9,895 bases of DNA from the NCBI GenBank assembly GCA_012513195.1, contig JAAZCR010000182.1, positions 1 through 9,895 of the forward strand. Direction: 5' to 3'. Shown piece after piece: positions 5,358 through 9,895 of the stretch. Origin of the DNA: Bacilli bacterium. GTDB lineage: Bacteria > Bacillota_I > Bacilli_A > Haloplasmatales > Haloplasmataceae. The first letter of the stretch is position 1. Every line of letters begins with the position of its first letter. The translations under genes were made by a program, and so were the position numbers. Below the pieces are notes generated by a model. That model made no database searches. It had not been told where the DNA came from and saw nothing but the letters and a program-made list of their open reading frames with translations.

Positions 5358-6206
5358 ATGAAAAAAATAGCGATTCTTACCGATAGTTCATCATCAATCT
5401 ATAATATTAAACATAGTTATGAAAATCTCTTTTATATTGATCTGCCGTGTTTTATTGGTGATAAGATTTATACGGATTTTGCCCAAAATGGCGATGAAGT
5501 GTTTTATGAAGCATTAAAGAACACTGATCTTGTCCCCAAAACGAGCCAACCTTCTGTTGGTGATACCTTGGCCATGTATGAAAAAATACGCGACTTAGGC
5601 TATGAACACATCATTTATCTTCCCATCTCCAAAGAACTAAGTGGCACTTATCAAAATGCCCATCTGGCGAAAGAACTAGTTGAAGGGATAGAGGTCTCAA
5701 TTGTTGATACGAAGACTACCGCTAGTATCCTCTGTAGCATTTTGCTACAAGCTTGCCGTTTAGTAAGGTTGGGTTATGATGTGAACACTATTATCGAAAA
5801 AGTTATGACGATAAGAGAGAATAGTGGCTATTATGTCACCCTAAATGACTTAACTGCTTTAGTTAAGAATGGACGCTTATCGAATGCGAAAAGCATGATT
5901 GCGAACTTTTTAAAACTTAAACCTGTCATTGAACTTACCAAGGATGGGAAACTTGTTAGTTTAGAAACAGTAAGAACTTATAAGGCGGCCATTAAAGCAG
6001 TCATTGAACGAGTGGCCATGGAAATTGATCCACATAAGGGGGTATTCCATGTGTCATACGCCAATAATGTGAACGATTTAGATTTTGCGTTGAATATTAT
6101 TAAAGAACGTTTCCCACATTTACGGGTTGAAATCTTTAATCTACCAGCAACGATTGTCGCTCATGTGGGCTTACAAGTGTTAGCAGTGGGATATGTGAAT
6201 TATTAA
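5358..6206 (+). CDS. fakB: DegV-family fatty-acid-binding protein, FakB subunit of fatty acid kinase
   Basis: FakB carries a fatty acid for phosphorylation by FakA and hands the acyl-phosphate to PlsX/PlsY-type acyltransfer. The 282-residue length and motifs fit: the start MKKIAILTDSSSSI, then TSQPS (62-66) and SGTYQNA (95-101), which line the carboxylate pocket in this family, VDTKTTA (116-122), LVKNGRLSNAK (168-178), FLKLKPVIEL and a C-terminal HVGL (His269). ATG 5358 is chosen because GAGGAG (5346-5351) lies six bases before it and the family begins there; the frame is open to 5229, but the added leader is not conserved. It has its own promoter downstream of the fakA terminator and a phased operator-like array. 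The DegV fold is certain; FakB function is inferred from adjacency to fakA. Confidence 0.92.
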   Translation: MKKIAILTDSSSSIYNIKHSYENLFYIDLPCFIGDKIYTDFAQNGDEVFYEALKNTDLVPKTSQPSVGDTLAMYEKIRDLGYEHIIYLPISKELSGTYQNAHLAKELVEGIEVSIVDTKTTASILCSILLQACRLVRLGYDVNTIIEKVMTIRENSGYYVTLNDLTALVKNGRLSNAKSMIANFLKLKPVIELTKDGKLVSLETVRTYKAAIKAVIERVAMEIDPHKGVFHVSYANNVNDLDFALNIIKERFPHLRVEIFNLPATIVAHVGLQVLAVGYVNY

Positions 6207-6236
6207 GAATATAATATAGATGATGGAGGAAGAAAG

Positions 6237-6467
6237 ATGATTTTTGAAAAAGTAAGAGATATTATTAGTAACGAATTGAGTGTAGCCAAAGATGAAATTA
6301 CTTTAGAAACCAACTTACAAGATGATTTAGGAGCCGATAGTTTAGATGCGGTTGAACTTGTCATGAGTATTGAAGATGAGTTTAACATTCAAATTCCTGA
6401 TGATGTTGCCCAAAAACTACGAACAGTAGAAGACATCGTAAAATATTTAGAAGAACATGTTAATTAA
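6237..6467 (+). CDS. acpP: Acyl carrier protein
   Basis: This 76-residue acidic protein carries the growing acyl chain on a 4'-phosphopantetheine arm in type II fatty acid synthesis. The attachment motif GADSLDAVELVM holds the modified serine (Ser35), and the four-helix pattern (EKVRDIISNEL, DEFNIQIPDD, TVEDIVKYLEEHV) is standard. The start is fixed by GGAGGA (6225-6230), six bases before the ATG. It follows fakB by 30 bases, so it is probably on the same transcript. In Bacillus acpP sits with plsX-fabD-fabG; here no fab gene is adjacent, and it stands between a salvage gene (fakB) and the carboxylase genes. Whether it is the only ACP of the genome cannot be told from this window. Confidence 0.97.
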   Translation: MIFEKVRDIISNELSVAKDEITLETNLQDDLGADSLDAVELVMSIEDEFNIQIPDDVAQKLRTVEDIVKYLEEHVN

Positions 6468-6494
6468 AGCGATAAATTAATCGCTTTAATTTTT
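6462..6494 (+). terminator. Intrinsic terminator overlapping the acpP stop codon
   Basis: AATTAAAGCGAT (6462-6473) pairs with ATCGCTTTAATT (6480-6491) over a six-base loop AAATTA, ending in a five-T run (6490-6494). The left arm contains the acpP TAA stop. The short T tract suggests partial termination, which would lower accB-accA expression relative to acpP. Confidence 0.68.
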
Positions 6495-6499
6495 AGTTA

Positions 6500-6525
6500 T
6501 ATACTTTGAATATCAAACTATTTAA
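6500..6525 (+). promoter_or_regulatory. Candidate minus-10 and phased operator upstream of accB
   Basis: TATACT (6500-6505) could be a minus-10 box, although no good minus-35 lies at 6477-6482. Overlapping it is the palindrome TTTGA-ATA-TCAAA (6505-6517), extended to ATAC...CTAT with one mismatched pair (6501-6521). Half-sites TTTGA 6505, TCAAA 6513 and TTTAA 6521 (one mismatch) start every 8 bases, as in the fakB leader. The 11-mer TCAAACTATTT (6513-6523) is the exact reverse complement of fakB-leader bases 5222-5232. This supports one regulator for both sites, probably a FabT-like repressor. Confidence 0.6.
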
Positions 6526-6539
6526 AATGGAGGGGCACC

Positions 6540-6953
6540 ATGGATTTTAAACAGATTCAAAGTATCATAAAAGACTTTGAAAATTCTAATATCACCCACT
6601 TAGAAATCGAGTTTGATAACTTTAAGATAAAACTAGAAAAAGATAGTATTCCTAAAGTAACTGTTACAAAAGAAGAGACTGAGGTTAAACCAAAAGAGGT
6701 CAAAGAAATAGAGCCGACAGGATTTCCAGTAAAATCGCCCTTAGTTGGTACTTTCTATGCTGCGAGTAGCCCGCAGGATGAGCCTTTTGTGAAAGTGGGA
6801 CAACATGTCAACAAGGGCGATACCCTCTGCATCATCGAAGCGATGAAAATTATGAATGAAATAACCTCTCCTGTAAGTGGTATTGTGCAAGCGATACATG
6901 TAAAAAATGGTGAACCTGTAGGTTTTGATGAAGTCATCATGACCATTGTGTAG
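6540..6953 (+). CDS. accB: Biotin carboxyl carrier protein of acetyl-CoA carboxylase
   Basis: AccB carries carboxybiotin from biotin carboxylase (AccC) to the carboxyltransferase (AccDA) in the first step of fatty acid synthesis. In 137 residues it has a short N-terminal helix region (MDFKQIQSIIKDFENSNI), a charged linker rich in Glu, Lys and Val (about 40-58), and a C-terminal biotinyl domain. In that domain EAMKIMNE places the biotinylated lysine at Lys103, and the thumb-like segment FYAASSPQDEPFVKVG precedes it. GGAGG (6529-6533) lies six bases before the ATG. Only nine bases separate its stop from the accC ATG, and the fabZ gene often found between accB and accC in Lactobacillales is missing here. 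The gene appears intact. Confidence 0.96.
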   Translation: MDFKQIQSIIKDFENSNITHLEIEFDNFKIKLEKDSIPKVTVTKEETEVKPKEVKEIEPTGFPVKSPLVGTFYAASSPQDEPFVKVGQHVNKGDTLCIIEAMKIMNEITSPVSGIVQAIHVKNGEPVGFDEVIMTIV

Positions 6954-6962
6954 GTGGTTATT

Positions 6963-8321
6963 ATGCAGAATAAGGTTTTAGTAGCAAATCGTGGCGAAAT
7001 AGCATTACGGATAATCCGCGCTTGTAAGGAATTAGGGATTAGCACTGTGGCTGTTTATTCAACCGCGGATAAGGATAGTTTACATGTTAAATTTGCCGAT
7101 GAAGCTATCTGTATTGGTAGTGAAAAAAGTGCTAACAGTTATTTAAATATCAATAATATCATTAGCGCAGCAATTGCGACAGGTTGTAACGCTATTCATC
7201 CCGGTTATGGGTTTCTATCCGAAAATGAAAAGTTCGCTGAGATTGTAGAGAAATGTAATATTAAGTTTATTGGACCAAGCAGCAAAGTCATTGAGCAATG
7301 TGGGAATAAAGCTAATGCACGGAAGATTGCCCAAGCATGCGGTGTCCCTGTTGTTAAAGGGTCCGATGGTATAGTAAGTAATCTCGGTGAAGCATTAACG
7401 ATCGCTCAAGAGGTAGGGTATCCTATCTTAATTAAAGCTGTAAATGGTGGTGGAGGAAAGGGGATAAGCATCGTTAAAAATGAAGAGGAGTTAAAGCGTA
7501 CTTTTGAAAGAACGATGTTAGAAGCTTACGCCAATTTTGGTGATCGTAGCGTCTATATCGAAAAACTCATTGAAAATCCCCGCCATATCGAAATCCAAAT
7601 CTTAGCTGATAGTTATGGTAATGTGATTCATTTAGGTGAAAGGGATTGTTCCATCCAAAGGCGCAATCAAAAAATAATTGAAGAAACACCTAGTCCCTTT
7701 GTATCCGAAGAATTGCGAGAAAAGATGGGACAAGCTGCCATTAAAATCGCGAAATATTTAGGATATGTCAATGCGGGGACAGTAGAGTTTATTGTGGATA
7801 GAGAGGGTAATTATTACTTTATCGAGATAAACACCCGCATTCAGGTTGAACATCCCATTACCGAGATGGTTACTGGTGTTGATTTAGTCAAGGAACAAAT
7901 AAAAATAGCATATGGACATGAGTTAAGTTATAAACAAGAGAATATCCATTTCACTGGCCATGCGCTTGAATGTCGGATAAATGCGGAGGATGTAGACAAT
8001 AACTTCGCTCCCTCCCCAGGGAAGATTAATAATTTAGTTTTACCAGGTGGTTTTGGGGTAAGAATTGATAGCCATCTTTATAGTAATTATGTTGTACCGC
8101 CTTACTATGATTCGTTACTAGCCAAACTCATCGTTCACGGACAAAACCGCAAAGAAGCGATACGCAAAATGCGCATCGCCTTAGAACAGTTCGTTATCGA
8201 AGGGATTAAGACTAACATCGAGTTTCAATACTTAATCATGCATAATCCCGATTTTGTCCGTGGTAGTTACGATACTAGTTTTATTAAGAGGTTCATAGAA
8301 CTCGTAAGGAGCGAAGCATAA
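6963..8321 (+). CDS. accC: Biotin carboxylase subunit of acetyl-CoA carboxylase
   Basis: AccC carboxylates the biotin of AccB using ATP and bicarbonate. The 452-residue length is standard for this ATP-grasp enzyme. It shows the N-terminal VLVANRGEIALRIIRA, HPGYGFLSEN (79-88), the glycine-rich ATP lid NGGGGKG (161-167), the LGERDCSIQRRNQKIIEE segment (224-241) and the active-site EINTRIQVEHPITE (288-301), all intact. ATG 6963 is preferred over the in-frame GTG at 6954: AGGTGG (6952-6957) is the ribosome binding site for this ATG, and VLVANRGEI then begins at the usual distance. It overlaps accD by one base (TAATG), so translation of accD is probably coupled to it. Confidence 0.97.
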   Translation: MQNKVLVANRGEIALRIIRACKELGISTVAVYSTADKDSLHVKFADEAICIGSEKSANSYLNINNIISAAIATGCNAIHPGYGFLSENEKFAEIVEKCNIKFIGPSSKVIEQCGNKANARKIAQACGVPVVKGSDGIVSNLGEALTIAQEVGYPILIKAVNGGGGKGISIVKNEEELKRTFERTMLEAYANFGDRSVYIEKLIENPRHIEIQILADSYGNVIHLGERDCSIQRRNQKIIEETPSPFVSEELREKMGQAAIKIAKYLGYVNAGTVEFIVDREGNYYFIEINTRIQVEHPITEMVTGVDLVKEQIKIAYGHELSYKQENIHFTGHALECRINAEDVDNNFAPSPGKINNLVLPGGFGVRIDSHLYSNYVVPPYYDSLLAKLIVHGQNRKEAIRKMRIALEQFVIEGIKTNIEFQYLIMHNPDFVRGSYDTSFIKRFIELVRSEA

Positions 8322-9193
8322 TGGAACATTTTTTAGAAGATCGCAAATCGAAATTAGAAATTTTTCGGACGAGAGTCCGAAAAAAGATAGTTAAGACTGA
8401 AAAAATTGATATTCCCAGTGATCTATTTATTAAAAGTGAGTCTTGTCAAGAGTTAATTTATAATGATGATTTTCTTAAGAGTTATAAAGTGTGTCCTAAA
8501 TGTAACTAACATTTTCGGATAAATGCCCGTGAAAGATTAAATCTCATCCTTGATAAAGGAAGTTTTCAAGAACTTTTTACTGAGTTAAGAACGACAAACC
8601 CTTTAGATTTTCCCGATTATGAAGCGAAAATAAAAAGTTACCAAGAAAAAACTAATGAAAACGAAGCATTTATCTGTGGATTAGGAATGATAAATAAAAT
8701 CCCTGTAGCACTTGGCGTATTAGATAGTTACTTCATGATGGGAAGTATGGGGAGTGTGGTCGGGGAGAAAGTTACAAGATTAATCGAAACTGCTTTTGAA
8801 AAAAGACTACCTCTCATCATCTTTTCAGCATCGGGTGGAGCCCGCATGCAGGAAGGCATCTTCTCCCTCATGCAGATGGCAAAAACTACTGCCGCCCTAA
8901 AGTATTATCAAGATGCGGGATTACTATATATATCTGTTTTAACCCATCCCACTACAGGTGGGGTGGCAGCGAGTTTTGCGATGTTAGGTGATATTATCAT
9001 TAGCGAACCCATGAGTTTAATTGGCTTTGCGGGACAAAGAGTTATCAAAGAAACCATTAAACAAGATCTGCCTGAAGGGTTTCAAACCGCTGAGTTTCAA
9101 TTAGAAAAAGGTTTTGTCGATTTAATTTGTGACCGCAAAGATTTACGTAACGTATTGGGAAAAATCCTCTCGATGCATAAGAAGGAGGACTAA
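8321..9193 (+). pseudogene. accD: Carboxyltransferase beta subunit AccD, interrupted by an in-frame TAA
   Basis: AccD, with AccA, transfers the carboxyl group to acetyl-CoA to give malonyl-CoA. Reading through one stop gives a 290-codon gene of normal length for the short Lactobacillales-type form. Residues 1-62 are a basic N-terminus and the start of the zinc ribbon (C42, then CPKC at 58-61). A TAA at 8507-8509 then replaces the usual Tyr of the C-x-Y-x-FRI motif; [10 protein letters not shown] follows in the same frame with no indel. The carboxyltransferase core is intact: [39 protein letters not shown]. The first zinc Cys is also changed (Ser39). AAGGAG (8306-8311) serves the ATG. ATG 8687 is the first in-frame restart but lacks a good ribosome binding site. 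It could be a true pseudogene, a sequencing error, or a read-through gene. Confidence 0.88.
8361..8384. repeat. Perfect 10-bp hairpin with GAGA tetraloop near the accD start
   Basis: TTTTTCGGAC (8361-8370) and GTCCGAAAAA (8375-8384) are perfect complements around the loop GAGA, which is of the very stable GNRA class on RNA. It begins 40 bases into accD and encodes Phe-Arg-Thr-Arg-Val-Arg-Lys. No T run follows on either strand, so it is not a standard terminator. It may influence accD translation or mRNA stability. Confidence 0.75.
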
Positions 9194-9195
9194 GA

Positions 9196-9895
9196 ATGCT
9201 TAATCAGTTAGAAGAACAAGTATGGAATCGGGTATTACTGGCGCGCCATCCAAAACGACCAACCACCAGAGCCTTAATAGATTTCCTGATTACAGACTTT
9301 ATTGAACTTCACGGTGACCGCCTATTTGGTGATGATAAAGCCATCATCGGTGGGATTGGTTATTTAGGGAAAATACCTGTGACCGTGATAGCTGAAGAAA
9401 AAGGGGTTACTACAGAAGAAAAGATCAAACGCAATTTTGGCATGCCCCATCCGGAAGGATATCGAAAGGCGCTTAGACTTATGAAACAAGCGGAGAAATT
9501 TCAACGTCCCATTATCTTCATAATTGATACGCCTGGAGCTTATCCAGGGATTGGGGCGGAAGAGCGGGGACAAGCGGAAGCGATTGCGCGGAATCTCATG
9601 GAGATGATTAAGTTAAAGGTTCCACTTATTTCCATTGTGTTAAGTGAAGGTGGTTCGGGTGGTGCATTAGCGATTGGTGTTAGCGATGAGATTTGGATGT
9701 TTGAAAATGCGATCTATTCCATCCTTTCACCGGAAGGGTTTGCGACTATTCTTTATAAGGATGTGTCACTAGCTAAAAAATGCGCATCGCTCATGAAACT
9801 TACAAGTTTTGACCTCTATCAATACAAAATCATTGATAGGATTATTCCCGAAGTAAAAAATGGGTTACAGGATAATGCGAAGTACTCCTTTGAGG
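9196..9895 (+). CDS. accA: Carboxyltransferase alpha subunit AccA (3'-truncated by window edge)
   Basis: AccA pairs with AccD in the carboxyltransferase of acetyl-CoA carboxylase. At least 233 codons are present and the frame is open to the last base. Typical segments are [52 protein letters not shown] (oxyanion/CoA region), [13 protein letters not shown] and [14 protein letters not shown]. The start is set by AAGGAGG (9182-9188), seven bases before the ATG and two bases after the accD stop. The protein lacks the N-terminal coiled region of about 50 residues found in Bacillus AccA, so it is the short type known from streptococci and lactobacilli. A variant EEKG replaces the usual HQKG before the RNFGM motif. 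It is intact as far as seen, unlike its partner accD. Confidence 0.96.
   Translation, partial: MLNQLEEQVWNRVLLARHPKRPTTRALIDFLITDFIELHGDRLFGDDKAIIGGIGYLGKIPVTVIAEEKGVTTEEKIKRNFGMPHPEGYRKALRLMKQAEKFQRPIIFIIDTPGAYPGIGAEERGQAEAIARNLMEMIKLKVPLISIVLSEGGSGGALAIGVSDEIWMFENAIYSILSPEGFATILYKDVSLAKKCASLMKLTSFDLYQYKIIDRIIPEVKNGLQDNAKYSFE

Noticed and set aside
6210..6215. TATAAT upstream of acpP as a separate promoter
   Set aside because: No minus-35 box is found at 15-19 bases upstream; AT-rich gaps produce such hexamers by chance. Co-transcription with fakB is simpler.
6954..6962. GTG at 6954 as the accC start
   Set aside because: It lies within the AGGTGG ribosome binding site for ATG 6963, and the family N-terminus fits the ATG.
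8507..8509. Genetic code reassignment of TAA to Tyr
   Set aside because: TAA ends accC, acpP, fakB, fakA, thiN and others here at family-typical lengths, so a general reassignment would wrongly extend many proteins.
8547..8560. Small hairpin TCCTT-GATA-AAGGA after the accD stop as a recoding signal
   Set aside because: Only five base pairs and about 40 bases past the stop; too weak and too distant to support programmed read-through.
8687..9193. Separate downstream gene starting at ATG 8687
   Set aside because: It is in the same frame as accD, the conserved AccD sequence begins right after the TAA at 8510, and no proper ribosome binding site precedes 8687. It is better read as the second part of one interrupted gene.

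Overview
The window is AT-rich bacterial DNA from a low-GC, probably endospore-forming Bacillota (class Bacilli or a relative such as Turicibacter/Erysipelotrichia-type lineages; the genus cannot be fixed from sequence alone). The main evidence is the gene order rsgA-rpe-thiN-spoVM-rpmB(opposite strand)-yloU-yloV/fakA, the same backbone seen in Bacillus, and a 27-codon spoVM homologue. Strong AAGGAGG-type ribosome binding sites and TAA/TAG stops fit this.

Region 1 (1-2092): the 3' part of rsgA (ribosome-assembly GTPase), then rpe (ribulose-phosphate 3-epimerase) and thiN (thiamine pyrophosphokinase), tightly packed and probably one transcript. A hairpin that could mask its own Shine-Dalgarno precedes the tiny sporulation gene spoVM. 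Region 2 (2093-2886): an unrecognised lysine-rich alpha/beta protein gene, unusually rich in inverted repeats and converging on rpmB (L28). Each gene has its own intrinsic terminator, and the rpmB terminator lies inside the neighbour's coding region.

Region 3 (2887-5160): a promoter with a palindromic spacer drives yloU (Asp23/Gls24 family) and fakA (fatty acid kinase, DhaL-type), closed by a strong terminator. Region 4 (5161-9895): a separately promoted fatty-acid block: fakB (DegV-family fatty-acid-binding subunit), acpP (acyl carrier protein), then accB, accC, accD and accA (acetyl-CoA carboxylase). FakAB activates exogenous fatty acids, ACP carries acyl chains, and AccBCDA makes malonyl-CoA for de novo synthesis, so the block joins fatty acid salvage and synthesis.

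The most notable observations are: (a) accD has a single in-frame TAA inside its zinc ribbon, plus a Cys-to-Ser change at the first zinc ligand, while the rest of the gene looks well conserved; (b) the fakB and accB leaders share an array of alternating TTTGA/TCAAA half-sites phased exactly every 8 bp, resembling the TTTGA-N3-TCAAA palindromes of the fatty-acid repressor FabT; (c) a 23-bp near-perfect hairpin surrounds the ribosome binding site and start codon of the unknown gene after spoVM. No mobile element, CRISPR array, tRNA or rRNA was seen, and no gene-free stretch exceeds 300 bases.
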